In this document: positions 50,686 through 59,905 of the stretch, piece by piece | How positions within the stretch are numbered: the stretch's first letter is position 1 | Layout of the letters: each line of letters opens with the position of its first letter | Source: CAZOZZ01 sp965247425 | Lineage (GTDB): Bacteria > Acidobacteriota > Terriglobia > 20CM-2-55-15 | Direction of reading: 5' to 3' | NCBI GenBank assembly: GCA_965247425.1 | Contig: OZ252023.1 | Coordinates: 558,001-622,000, forward strand | Length of the DNA: 64,000 nucleotides | Notes under the pieces: model-generated | What the model saw: only the letters and a program-made list of their open reading frames with translations | The model's database searches: none | Told to the model about the DNA's origin: nothing | Program-made: the position numbers and the translations under genes

Positions 50686-51942
50686 CTACTTCTTCAGCGT
50701 CGCACCAGCCAACTGGCCGACCGCTCCCAGAGTTGTCTGGGCGGCATTCAAACCAAGTCGGAAATCCTTGTCGCTGAACGTACTGAAAACGTCGATCGGC
50801 TGATGCCAGGTCGGGCTCCACCCGGCGCCGGTTTGCATCCCGCGTTCGTTCTCACGAAGGCTGATCGCGGGAACCAGATCCATGAAGGGAGTCGAGTCGG
50901 TGTTTGTCATGTGATTGCCGACCGCAGCCGGATAATCCGTGGCGTACTTTTCGTTGGCGTCGCGGAAAAAGAACGCGAGTCTCATTGCACGGTCGGTGAA
51001 TTTGGATGTGGACTGGAATTCGATGTTGACGTCGGCTTCCGGTCTTTGCTCCGGTCTCCAGGTGCCGTCGGCCAGGGGCATACCGTGGTCCCACATCATC
51101 ATGTCGTGCTGGATCATACCGACCCAGGTCGGTTCCGGGAACAAGCCCGATCCCGGCGGATCCTCGATGCCCTGGAGTTCGGCTCGCTGTTCCACATATG
51201 CGCGAGAACCGTTCAGGCCGGTCTCTTCGTTGTTCCACAGGGCGAAGCGAATCGTTCGTTCCGTTTCGACATCGGGCATGTTGAGGACACGCACCAACTC
51301 CAGCACCAGTGCCGTGCCGGACCCGTTGTCGTTCAGGGCCTCGCCCCATCCGTGTCCGTCCATGTGTGCCCCGATGATGTACATTTCATCCGGTCGTGTC
51401 GTGCCGACTTTCGTGCAGTAGACCTCTTCCCGCGCGCCGGGGGTCGTCGGTTGCCGGTTCAGTTCCCGGAGGGTCTCGTCCGGCTGGGCGTCGGCGTCGT
51501 TGTTTACTCCGGTTCGCCTCGTTATGCCGCGATATCTGGAACCGCCGGGACCGTTTCGAACTTCCCCGCTGTCGATGACCGGACCTGGCCGAGTACGGGT
51601 GCCACGTCCGCCACCCCCGCCGCGTCGCGGCGCAGGGTTGTATTCGTAACTGATCCGGTCGGTCGCGCAGCCATAGCTCTCAAGTTGTTCCTGGATCCAA
51701 TCGATGGCGTCCCGGTTTCGATCCGTGCCTTGCCGCCGATCGCCAAACTGGGCCAGTCCACGCAGAGTGTTCTTGTAGCCCTCGAGATTCAGTCGTCCAA
51801 CCAGTTCGGCTACCGGATCTTCTTCCTGCTCGGCCTCGGAGCCGGGGGCCTGGGCCGCCTCCGCTGTAGCAGGTGAAAGTCCGGTTCCCAAACCCACAAT
51901 CAATCCAAACGCCGCTACGACGAAGAGCACGTTCCACCGCAT
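50686..51942 (-). CDS. M28 family zinc aminopeptidase (exported)
   Basis: A 418-residue enzyme. The ATG at 51942 has GGAGG upstream and leads a signal peptide (MRWNVLFVVAAFGLIVGLGT). The zinc site is seen as IIGAHMDGHGWGEALNDNGS GTALVLELVRVL (H, D), WNNEETGLNGSRAYVEQRAE (catalytic Glu) and a C-terminal VGNHMTNTDSTPFMDLVPAI (His). A Gly/Arg tract (PAPRRGGGGGRGTRTRPG) forms a loop around residue 115. It cleaves N-terminal amino acids from peptides in the periplasm or outside. It fits the proteolytic theme of the window. Confidence 0.92.
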   Translation of the reverse strand: MRWNVLFVVAAFGLIVGLGTGLSPATAEAAQAPGSEAEQEEDPVAELVGRLNLEGYKNTLRGLAQFGDRRQGTDRNRDAIDWIQEQLESYGCATDRISYEYNPAPRRGGGGGRGTRTRPGPVIDSGEVRNGPGGSRYRGITRRTGVNNDADAQPDETLRELNRQPTTPGAREEVYCTKVGTTRPDEMYIIGAHMDGHGWGEALNDNGSGTALVLELVRVLNMPDVETERTIRFALWNNEETGLNGSRAYVEQRAELQGIEDPPGSGLFPEPTWVGMIQHDMMMWDHGMPLADGTWRPEQRPEADVNIEFQSTSKFTDRAMRLAFFFRDANEKYATDYPAAVGNHMTNTDSTPFMDLVPAISLRENERGMQTGAGWSPTWHQPIDVFSTFSDKDFRLGLNAAQTTLGAVGQLAGATLKK

Positions 51943-52010
51943 GTCATTCCTCCAAAGATGTAAGTGTCCGAGGATCATACCCTATTTGGTCGATCTCCTC
52001 ATCACCCACG

Positions 52011-54236
52011 CTAGAACACAAACAGGTTATTCAGCTTGATAGTCAAAGTCCGATTGAGCGCTGGATTTCCTCCCGTGCCGCGGATCTCAGTGTAGACGAC
52101 ATAGAAATCGCTCAGGGGATGATGGATGAACCGGAATCGAACGTTGGAAGAGACGGTCCGGCGGTCCGTGTTGTACTGGAAGAAATTCTCGAAGAACATC
52201 CGCGGGGAAAAGGCAAAGTTGAGCCGCAAGCCGACCAGGTCGGTCGTGAAATCACCACCGGCCAGTTCGACCTTGTTCCTCGCCCAACTGATCGCGCTGT
52301 TGAAGTAGAGGCTTTGCCGGTAGCTCATGTTCATGCCAGTCCGACGGCGCTTTCCGTCCCAGAAATCGCCGGTTCTCAGGTTTCCACCGACCGTGATGCG
52401 CCGCCCACCGGACGTACGGAAGGTCGCGTTCCAGTCGTCGAAGCTGTGATCGCCTGCCGGGATCTCGATATCGGCGCGGATGGGGAATGCCTGGTCGAGT
52501 CGTTCGAAACGCATGTTGCGGTCCAGCCCGAAGTTGGCGCCGTCATGGAAGTTGACGCGGAATCCAACCCGATGCTCCCTGGTGATGACACGATTCGTCC
52601 GGTCCGTGACGTAGATCGACTGCACTTGCGGGGAAACATCTCGTATGAGGCTGGTATTCGGACGTGGGGTGACCCCAAAGAAGAAGTCGCCCTGGCGGAT
52701 CGCTTTTCTGCGCGTGAACCCAAAATCGTTGTGGAAACCCTCCCCGACCGATAGGTATCCGCCCCGCACGGTAAAGAAATTGTCCCGGTAGGAAGTGTCG
52801 AATCGACCCGCGAAGTTCTCATCATCCTTGTCTGGCGTTTCGGTTCGGAGCGCGAAACCCGAGATGTTGAAGCGACGCTGGAAGAACCGCAGGTTCATGT
52901 CGGCCCCGGCTGTCCGATTCCAGTACGAGCTCCCGCCCGTATCTCGGTTGAAAAAGAAGCCACCGACATCGGAATTTGCCATGATGTCGCGTCTCAGCCT
53001 CAAGATTGACCAGTTGTCGGAAGGGATTCCCTCCTTTTCACCGACCTGGATGTTCATCACGCCCAGATCAAACCCGCCGACTTTGCCGGTCAGGCGCGCA
53101 CCCCCACGGATGGGCAAAGGAGAACCTGCATCTGACAGTCCGAGGCGCCGGCTGAAGAAGGGGATCACATCCCTTCCCGCCGTACCGCCCGGCGTACCGA
53201 CCACGCCACCCACATCGAACAGTCCCGCATTCTCCAGGAAGAAATCCCGCTTTTCCGGGAAGAACAGGCTGAACCGGGTCAGGTTGATCTGCTGCTCGTC
53301 AACCTCGACCTGGGAGAAGTCCGTGTTGACGGTCAGGTCCAGCGTTAACTCTGACGTGATGCCGTACTTTACGTCGAAGCCTGCTTCATAGTCGCTCCGA
53401 TCGTCGGAGGCGTCCGGCTTGAATTCAGCCAGTGCGAACGGCTTCACGTAGAGGTTCCGACCCTGGGTGACGCCTTCGAGTCCGACCAGCGAGCCCGATA
53501 TGAACATGTCTGCGGGACCGAACGGCCGTGGAGCCGGGGTCCAGATGACGCTCTCGTTCGAGTACCGGATGATCCGGAAGATGTTCATCCCCCAACGCTG
53601 GCCCTCGCGTACCTCGTCGAACCGTAGCGTCTTGAATGGAATCGCAAACTCGGCGGTCCAGCCATCTGGATCGCTGTACGACGCGACGTGGTAAATGCCG
53701 TTCCAGTCCGAACTGCGGACTCCGCCGGCGATCTGCTGATCCCGTTTCGCTCCTCCGGGATTGGTCTGGAAGATGAATCCGTTGCGGTCATCGTCGAACG
53801 TGTCGAGCGACACTGCCAGAAGGTCGCCGTCGAAAGGTGCAAAGTCGCGTCTCAGTTCGGCGATGATGGTGGGGCCGGCCTGGTAACACACGATGCCGAT
53901 GTACAGGTTGATGTCGTCGTAGAGGATCCGCAGTACGGTCCGGTCCCGAGGCGGAGCGCCCCGTACGGGGTCGTTCTGATAAAAGTCATCGTCGGCCGGT
54001 GCCAGGTCCCAAGCCGGCTCATCCACTCGTCCGTCGATGACTATGGATTCACGCGTTCGGCGGGCCTGGTAAGCTTTCGATGCCCGCAAAGCGTCGTAGT
54101 CGCTGTCGGATTCCAGGACGATTTCCTCTTGTGTGCGGACGGCTTGGGCGAATGTCGGAAATCCAGCGCCGATCAACAACGCAATGATGATGAATGGACC
54201 GGTCGACGCACTTGTTGTGATCTTTGAAGGTTTCAC
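52011..54236 (-). CDS. DUF5916 protein: CBM9-like domain plus outer-membrane barrel
   Basis: A 741-residue intact protein. After a signal peptide (IIIALLIGAGFPTFAQ) comes SIVIDGRVDEPAWDLAPADD, the CBM9-like/dockerin-type fold (LRILYDDINLYIGIVCYQ, SLDTFDDDRNGFIFQTNPGG), then WTAEFAIPFKTLRFDEVREG. The C-terminal half is a beta barrel with TLDLTVNTDFSQVEVDEQQI, FPEKRDFFLENAGLFDVGG and a final aromatic residue (LKNLFVF-like end KLNNLFVF), as in outer-membrane proteins. The family is common in Bacteroidetes and Acidobacteria. Its role is unknown. The gene at 36961-39159 is a broken paralogue. Confidence 0.9.
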   Translation of the reverse strand: MKPSKITTSASTGPFIIIALLIGAGFPTFAQAVRTQEEIVLESDSDYDALRASKAYQARRTRESIVIDGRVDEPAWDLAPADDDFYQNDPVRGAPPRDRTVLRILYDDINLYIGIVCYQAGPTIIAELRRDFAPFDGDLLAVSLDTFDDDRNGFIFQTNPGGAKRDQQIAGGVRSSDWNGIYHVASYSDPDGWTAEFAIPFKTLRFDEVREGQRWGMNIFRIIRYSNESVIWTPAPRPFGPADMFISGSLVGLEGVTQGRNLYVKPFALAEFKPDASDDRSDYEAGFDVKYGITSELTLDLTVNTDFSQVEVDEQQINLTRFSLFFPEKRDFFLENAGLFDVGGVVGTPGGTAGRDVIPFFSRRLGLSDAGSPLPIRGGARLTGKVGGFDLGVMNIQVGEKEGIPSDNWSILRLRRDIMANSDVGGFFFNRDTGGSSYWNRTAGADMNLRFFQRRFNISGFALRTETPDKDDENFAGRFDTSYRDNFFTVRGGYLSVGEGFHNDFGFTRRKAIRQGDFFFGVTPRPNTSLIRDVSPQVQSIYVTDRTNRVITREHRVGFRVNFHDGANFGLDRNMRFERLDQAFPIRADIEIPAGDHSFDDWNATFRTSGGRRITVGGNLRTGDFWDGKRRRTGMNMSYRQSLYFNSAISWARNKVELAGGDFTTDLVGLRLNFAFSPRMFFENFFQYNTDRRTVSSNVRFRFIHHPLSDFYVVYTEIRGTGGNPALNRTLTIKLNNLFVF

Positions 54237-54430
54237 GAAGACCGACTGCTCTCCTTCTGCTACAGGTCCTGGACCGAAGTGTGATGGTCTGCAATGACAC
54301 GAGTAAATACGTCAGCTTCACTACCAACGCGCGGTACATGAAGAATCCGCAGCTGTCGGAATTGTCCCACACTTCGTTGTGGAAGGCATACAGGTCGCTG
54401 CCGGGAGGTAGATGTAGCTTCGGACTCCCG

Positions 54431-54700
54431 TCACTCGTGCCGTAGCGCGACCATCGGGTCGATCCTGAGCGCGCGACGTGCCGGAACAAGGGAGGCGAGA
54501 AAGGCAACCAGGATCAACAGTGCAGTGATTGCGGCCATGGTCGTTGGGTCTGTTGAGCTGACACCGAACAGCAGGTTTTCGAGTACGGACGTCGACGCTA
54601 CGGCCGCTCCGATCCCTCTACGACGCCAAGCAGCGTCGGCACCAGTCCCTGACGCAGCATGAGAGTCAGTACGCGATGTTTTTCAGCCCAGAGCCATGCG
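54431..54700 (-). pseudogene. C-terminal fragment of a MacB/FtsX-like permease
   Basis: On the minus strand AEKHRVLTLMLRQGLVPTLL continues, after a frameshift, as GIGAAVASTSVLENLLFGVS, then TMAAITALLILVAFLASLVP and ARRALRIDPMVALRHE with TGA at 54431-54433. This is the last third of a permease lying behind the intact one at 54758-57199. It is not the end of that gene, which has its own end (DPLVCLRYD), so it derives from another copy. Confidence 0.75.
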
Positions 54701-54757
54701 GACCCGCTCCATTGGATTGCCTCGCCCGGTCCTCTTTGATGGCTCTGGAACTTGTCA

Positions 54758-57199
54758 TCAGTCGTACCGCAAACAAACAAGCGGATCGACCCGCGTCGCC
54801 CGTCCTGCCGGCACACAACTGGCAACAAGTGCGACCACGAGCAGTACGACCGACATTCCCACGAAGATAATCGGTTCGGTCGGGCTGATCTCGTAGAGTT
54901 GACTCGTCAGCAATCGGGTCAGGCCAACGGCGGCGGCCAGGCCCAAGCCGACCCCGGCGCCCGTCAGCGCGAGGCCCTGGCGGATCACCAGTCCGAAGAC
55001 GTCGGAACGCTGCGCCCCCAGTGCGGTACGCACCCCGATCTCGTGTTTCCTCTGGGTGACCGAGTAGCTGATGACCCCGTAGATTCCGATGGCTGCCAGA
55101 GCCAGAGCGAGCGAGCCGAACACGCCCATCAGATAAGCGGTGAAGCGCGCCCCCGCGGTCTGTTGTTCGACAAGGTCTTTCATCGGCGCAAACGCGAAGA
55201 TCGGAATACCGCGGTCGATGGCCTGGATCTCCCGCTTAAGCAATTCGGCCAGTCCGGCCGGGTTGTCACTGCTCGTCCGCACCAGGAGGCCAAGGCTGGT
55301 TGCGGTGGTTTGAGACAGGGCAAAGAAGAGATCCGGATCATCCGGGTTCTGGGTCGGATCTTCAATGAGCACCCTGTACTTCAGGTCCGCCACCACTCCG
55401 ACGACGGTCATCCACTCCCTTGTCGAAGCGGGTCCGCCGAACTTGATCCGCCTACCGATCGGATCCTGGCCCTGCCAGACTCGACGGACAAACTTCTCCG
55501 TTGCGACCACGGACCTGGGGGAATCCGGGGTGTCGCGGGAGTCGAACATTCGGCCTCGCAGCAAGGACAGCCCCGTGGTCTCAAAGAAACCGGGACTAAC
55601 GGAGTGCCGATAGATGCGAACGGCTGCATCCAGGTCGGGAGCGAAGCCTTCAGGAGTGACGAACGACGCAGAGACCGACCCTTCCAGAGGCATATCGGTG
55701 GTCAGTGCCGCCGAAACAACCGAGGGGAGGCGAACCACGTTCTGGAGCAGTTGCTGGTCCAGTGGCCAGATCTCGTCGTCTTCATAGCTGTCGGGCAGGG
55801 CGAGGCGGAGTGTTGCGAGGTTGTCCGTCTCGAACCCGGGATCGATGTTCTGCATCCGGCTGAAGCTGGAGACCATCAACCCGGCGCCGATGAGCAGTAC
55901 GAGTGCCAGGCCGACCTCGGATACGACAAGGAGACTCCGCAGCCGTTGCTGTGCCGCCCGCCCCCCACCCCGCCCACCGGTTCTGAGAGTCTCGCTCAAT
56001 TGGGGTTTCGAACTCTGGATGGCCGCGACCACACCGATGCCCAGGCCCGTCACCGTCGCAACCAGTAACGTGAACATCAGGACGCGTGTGTCGACGGATA
56101 TGTCAACGAAGCTGGGCAGGACGACGGGGTTCAATGTCTTGAGGATCTCGATCATCCAGAGCGAGATCAGAATGCCCAGCAGGCCACCCAGCCCGCTGAG
56201 GACGACACTTTCGGTAAGGAATTGACGCAACAAGCGAACTCGTCCGGCCCCCATGGCCGCTCGCACTGCCGTCTCGCGCTCGCGGGAGGTCATCCGCGCC
56301 AGCATCAGGTTGCCGACGTTGGCGCATGCGATCAACAGAATAAATCCGACTGTTGCAAGCAAGAGAAGGAGGGGCGCCCGGATGCCGGCCTGGAGGGTGT
56401 CTCGAAAGGGAAGCACCGCTGCCCCGTAATCTTCGTTGGTATCGGCGTACTCCTCTTCCAGCCGTCGGGCGATGGAGTCCATCTCGATTTGGGCTTCTTC
56501 GATGCTGACGTCCGGCTTGAGCCTCGCGACGGCGGCGTGCCACCGTGCGCCGCGTGCTTCGAGCAAACCGGCGCGGCCTGGCACTGAGGCCATCATCATG
56601 GGAATCCAGGCCTCGGTGTCGTCGTCGAGCCCGAGGAAGCCCATCGGAGCGACGCCCACAACGGTGAGCGCGCGATCACTGAGGGTGATCGAACGGCCGA
56701 TGATCCCGGCGTCTCCCCCGAAGCTGCGTTGCCACAAACCATGACTGATCACCGTTACCGGATGCGAATCGGGGGGTTCGTCCTCTTCACCGGTGAACGA
56801 TCGACCCAACTGCATTTCGACGCCCAACAGTTCAAAATAACCGGCCGAAACGATCTCGCCCTCAATTCGAGTGGCGCCGTTGGTTCCGCCGAGCGTGAAC
56901 GAATTGTTCGCGAACGCCACGAGACTTTCAAAAGACCGGCTCTGATCCCTCCAGTCTTTGAAGTCCGGGTAGGAGATGGCGCGGAGTTCGGTGATGTCCC
57001 GCCGTACCGTTTCGGACACGAAAACGACCTGGTCTGCGTTCTCGATCGGAAGGGGGTTCAGCAACACTGCATTCACGACGCTGAAGATCGAAGTGTTGGC
57101 GCCAATTCCCAGGGCAAGGGTGAGCACCACGACGGTGGCAAATCCCGGGTTACGGCCCAGTTGTCTGAAGGTGAAGTTAATGTCATGGAGAAGATTCAT
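54758..57199 (-). CDS. Intact MacB/FtsX-like ABC-type permease (ADOP)
   Basis: An 813-residue transporter subunit starting at MNLLHDINFTFRQLGRNPGF (ATG 57199, site AAAGGAAAC). It has the two-half design: a first membrane segment (VVVLTLALGIGANTSIFSVV), MacB core, three helices with LLIACANVGNLMLARMTSRE, a fourth helix, a second core (VSPGFFETTGLSLLRGRMFD, EWMTVVGVVADLKYR) and three last helices to TRVDPLVCLRYD. It lacks the N-terminal prefix domain and there is no PadR or ATPase gene nearby. The substrate is unknown; such orphan permeases may work with ATPases elsewhere. It is the only undamaged permease of seven traces in this window. Confidence 0.9.
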   Translation of the reverse strand: MNLLHDINFTFRQLGRNPGFATVVVLTLALGIGANTSIFSVVNAVLLNPLPIENADQVVFVSETVRRDITELRAISYPDFKDWRDQSRSFESLVAFANNSFTLGGTNGATRIEGEIVSAGYFELLGVEMQLGRSFTGEEDEPPDSHPVTVISHGLWQRSFGGDAGIIGRSITLSDRALTVVGVAPMGFLGLDDDTEAWIPMMMASVPGRAGLLEARGARWHAAVARLKPDVSIEEAQIEMDSIARRLEEEYADTNEDYGAAVLPFRDTLQAGIRAPLLLLLATVGFILLIACANVGNLMLARMTSRERETAVRAAMGAGRVRLLRQFLTESVVLSGLGGLLGILISLWMIEILKTLNPVVLPSFVDISVDTRVLMFTLLVATVTGLGIGVVAAIQSSKPQLSETLRTGGRGGGRAAQQRLRSLLVVSEVGLALVLLIGAGLMVSSFSRMQNIDPGFETDNLATLRLALPDSYEDDEIWPLDQQLLQNVVRLPSVVSAALTTDMPLEGSVSASFVTPEGFAPDLDAAVRIYRHSVSPGFFETTGLSLLRGRMFDSRDTPDSPRSVVATEKFVRRVWQGQDPIGRRIKFGGPASTREWMTVVGVVADLKYRVLIEDPTQNPDDPDLFFALSQTTATSLGLLVRTSSDNPAGLAELLKREIQAIDRGIPIFAFAPMKDLVEQQTAGARFTAYLMGVFGSLALALAAIGIYGVISYSVTQRKHEIGVRTALGAQRSDVFGLVIRQGLALTGAGVGLGLAAAVGLTRLLTSQLYEISPTEPIIFVGMSVVLLVVALVASCVPAGRATRVDPLVCLRYD

Positions 57200-57499
57200 T
57201 TGTGCCTGTTTCCTTTCGTTCGAGTGTCCGAAGTCCCGACTCACTATGTCACGTTCGAGTCCAAAGAAGAGAATCCTTAATCCTTAAGTATTTCAATAGG
57301 ATAGGCTGGTTGTCGCTCGGGCTGTCTGACGGTCGATTGTCCGCTCTCGGGACGGTCGGTTCGAAACCGGACACACCAGGAGTGAGCCTCGGTCGCCGGC
57401 CCCTCGCTTAGGGCGACCGAACCACGACGATGCCGGCTTTGCAACACCGGTGCCATGAAAGTGAGATTGACGTGGCCAGGAGGACACTTTTCCAATGGG

Positions 57500-57655
57500 G
57501 TGTCGGGGCGGCCCTCCGTGGTCGCCCGCGGGGTAGACGAAATTAGTGAGGGTTGGTCAAGGCCTAGGCGCTCCTGGCGGGGTTGTCGGGCTGGATGCTC
57601 TCGATTGAGGATTGTCGGCTTGTCCGCGGGTGGCCAGGGACGGCCACCCCGACAC
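57500..57655. repeat. GTGTCGGGGCGGCC repeat family, copy 3
   Basis: Left arm GTGTCGGGGCGGCCCTCCGT, right arm GGTGGCCAGGGACGGCCACC with CCGACAC. The central part differs from copies 1-2, so the arms are conserved while the inside varies. It lies between the permease and an unknown gene. Confidence 0.75.
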
Positions 57656-57930
57656 GCTGTCCTGCTCCTTTGCCTCGATCCCAATCCAAAGTTCGGTAGT
57701 TCATGCTACGTTCCCAACACTAGGGTGGTCGTAACATCCGACGGCAAAGTTAACGGAACTTGTAAGTTCGGTCGGTAAGGTCCGGCGTCCAACCGCCCAT
57801 CGAGAAGGAGAGTTACATCCACCTCTCCGTTTTCCATATGCCGCAACTCGCGGGTAAGTTGCATTCACCTCGAAGCAACCGCCTTTAGCGGGGATGGAAA
57901 TTCGGAGGCGACGTCAGCGGGGGGAGGTAT
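57656..57930. other. Intergenic region without visible gene
   Basis: About 275 bases behind the repeat and before the stop of the minus-strand helical protein. No open frame with a ribosome site and no clear hairpin was found. Confidence 0.4.
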
Positions 57931-58560
57931 TCAGCCGCCGATGTCGTGACTGAGGGCCAGCATCAGGAACAGGTCCCGACGGACTTCGCGTTGCAGCGTC
58001 AGATCCAAAAGATCTCCAGTGGTCAGCGTGATGATTCGTGGGATCAGGCGCCGCGATAGCCTGTCTATCCGTCCGAGGCGGCGATCCAGACTCTCCTCTG
58101 GAAGTGTGTCAACCACCAGCTTGGGCGCATCTGAGCCGGAATCGATGAAATCGAGGAGCCTTTCCGTCTTCTCCTCGAGATCCCGGGCGCGGCGTCTCAC
58201 ATCCTGAATCGCCCAGATCTCGTCCAGTGGCGCAAAGCTCAGTACAGACAAACTGAAGACATGCGCCTCGAACTGGATCACGTCCTTGAGAAAGCTATCG
58301 AGACGCAATACGAGGTAATAGTTTTCCCGCGCCTCTTCCCGAGCTCGAGCTTCCGGCGAAATGCTGTTCAGCCAACCCGCCAGCCGCCGTGCCCTGTCCT
58401 CGCGGTCCCGCTCTCGGGTCCTCTTCTCGGCCGCCTCGGCAGCGCGGCGCCGTCTCTCCGCCCTGGTCTCCTGCAGGTCTCCATGCGCGAGCGCGAGACC
58501 GGGAAAAAGTACAACAACCGCAAGGAGCGGGAGTAACCAGGTCCGAATAGAATAGAGCAT
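57931..58560 (-). CDS. Secreted helical protein of unknown function
   Basis: A 209-residue protein with a signal peptide (MLYSIRTWLLPLLAVVVLFP ... ALAHG), a highly charged helix (TRAERRRRAAEAAEKRTRER DREDRARRLAG) and further helices with EARENYYLVLRLDSFLKDVI, RRRARDLEEKTERLLDFIDS and IPRIITLTTGDLLDLTLQRE. No family recognised. The charged coiled coil suggests a structural or assembly role in the periplasm. Confidence 0.6.
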   Translation of the reverse strand: MLYSIRTWLLPLLAVVVLFPGLALAHGDLQETRAERRRRAAEAAEKRTRERDREDRARRLAGWLNSISPEARAREEARENYYLVLRLDSFLKDVIQFEAHVFSLSVLSFAPLDEIWAIQDVRRRARDLEEKTERLLDFIDSGSDAPKLVVDTLPEESLDRRLGRIDRLSRRLIPRIITLTTGDLLDLTLQREVRRDLFLMLALSHDIGG

Positions 58561-58925
58561 CGACGCCCCCAGTATTCGGCCATCGAATTGAAAACGTCAA
58601 CATATTACGAGATGTCCGCTTGCGAGGCTGCAGGCTTCGCAGGACATGACATCCTGCAGGGTGCGGAGGATCGTGCCACGGGAGACGGAGATGAAGGTGA
58701 TCAAGGCAACTCGTTGGCAGACCTTCCGAACGATCGTTTGTCTGCGTACTCCGATCTTCGCGACGGTTCATATCACCTGATACGCCAGCGCCACCGAGGC
58801 GATTCCCTTGCCCCGACGTTCTGCTTCCCTGATCGCAAAAAGTCGGGAACAGCCTTCAGAGTTCCAGTGTCTAACGTCGTAGAGACGTATTGGCGTAGTC
58901 AATGCGACAACGGAGGAGGTGACCG
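58561..58925. other. Intergenic region without convincing gene
   Basis: About 365 bases between divergent genes. A short minus-strand stretch near 58760-58840 reads AIREAERRGKGIASVALAYQ then a stop, and may be a gene remnant. The plus-strand frame here is not protein-like. Confidence 0.35.
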
Positions 58926-59738
58926 ATGAGATCCATCCTTTATTCCTTCCTCGTCCTGTGCATGGTGGGGGCGGCTGCTCGGGCTCAGACCGATGGTGAA
59001 TCCGAACTGGCCGCTGTTCGAGCGGCGTTCCTGGACTACGTCGACGCGGTAAACGACCGTGATGTGGACCGGATCGAGGAACACTATTTCCAGGGGACGG
59101 TCAGCAACTTCGATCGGCGTGGTGGGCGGCTTCTGGAAATCAACTCCGGCGATGCCAATTCGGACATCGGAGCCCTCATCGACTTTGACCTGGCCTCGGA
59201 TCAGGGGATCCGAATCTTGACGGAGGATCTGGACGTCCATGTGTACGGAGACAGTGCCATAGTGACCGGCTATTGGGTCGGTCGGCACAGATCGGATGGA
59301 GAGATCGCGGATTTCGGCCCTTTTCGCTTTTCATCCGTTTGGGTGAGGGACGGGGGGCGGTGGCGTGAAGCACATCGCCACTCGTCATTTCTACAGGCCG
59401 GCGGGCCGGGACGACTGCTACGACCCATCCCGGTAGCACCTCCGCCTCCCCTCCGGGTCCGGTCCCGTCTTCGTGTGCCGGCGTCCGACATCGAGGGCAA
59501 CTTGATCCAAAAGGTGGCGCCAGAGTACCCAGGCGAAGCGCGGTACGCCGGCATTCGGGGCGTTGTGGTGCTGGAGATTGTGGTGAAGGTTTCAGGAGAG
59601 GTCGAAGTTGCTCGCGTGATCAGCGGACATCCGCTGCTGCGGGCCCCCGCCACACAAGCGGTCGAGCAATGGCGTTACAGGAGTGGAGGCACAAGTGTCG
59701 ATGTCGTGACAACCGTCGAGGTCACATTCCCACCGTGA
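58926..59738 (+). CDS. Fusion of SnoaL/NTF2-like domain and TonB C-terminal domain
   Basis: A 270-residue protein with a GGAGGTGACCG site. Signal peptide (MRSILYSFLVLCMVGAAARA). Residues 25-160 form an NTF2/SnoaL-like domain (VRAAFLDYVDAVNDRDVDRI, LDVHVYGDSAIVTGYWVGRH, FSSVWVRDGGRWREAHRHSS). A proline-rich linker (PIPVAPPPPLR) leads to a TonB C-terminal domain (NLIQKVAPEYPGEARYAGIR GVVVLEIVVKVSGEVEVARV and AVEQWRYRSGG). TonB proteins normally carry an N-terminal membrane anchor; here a cleavable signal and an NTF2 domain replace it. So it cannot transduce energy in the usual way. It may bind a TonB-box partner or a small ligand. Confidence 0.85.
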   Translation: MRSILYSFLVLCMVGAAARAQTDGESELAAVRAAFLDYVDAVNDRDVDRIEEHYFQGTVSNFDRRGGRLLEINSGDANSDIGALIDFDLASDQGIRILTEDLDVHVYGDSAIVTGYWVGRHRSDGEIADFGPFRFSSVWVRDGGRWREAHRHSSFLQAGGPGRLLRPIPVAPPPPLRVRSRLRVPASDIEGNLIQKVAPEYPGEARYAGIRGVVVLEIVVKVSGEVEVARVISGHPLLRAPATQAVEQWRYRSGGTSVDVVTTVEVTFPP

Positions 59739-59841
59739 CCGGCTTCGACCACCCACCGGACAGCGAAAAGCGATACTCGAAAGCCGGCTCCGGTTCCCCA
59801 GCCCCTCCTGACAGACGGTGACAATTCCAAACAAGAAACCC

Positions 59842-59887
59842 TTGCAATTTTAGTTGTCCCATGTGTACCATACTGATCCATGGTACA
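59842..59887 (+). promoter_or_regulatory. Promoter and palindromic operator of the GntR operon
   Basis: TTGCAA (59842-59847) and TACCAT (59866-59871), 18 bases apart, form a promoter. The -10 overlaps a perfect inverted repeat TGTACCAT (59864-59871) / ATGGTACA (59880-59887) with an eight-base spacer, the expected type of GntR operator. Binding there would block RNA polymerase, so autorepression is likely. Confidence 0.7.
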
Positions 59888-59905
59888 TATGGAGCGTTAC
59901 TTGAC

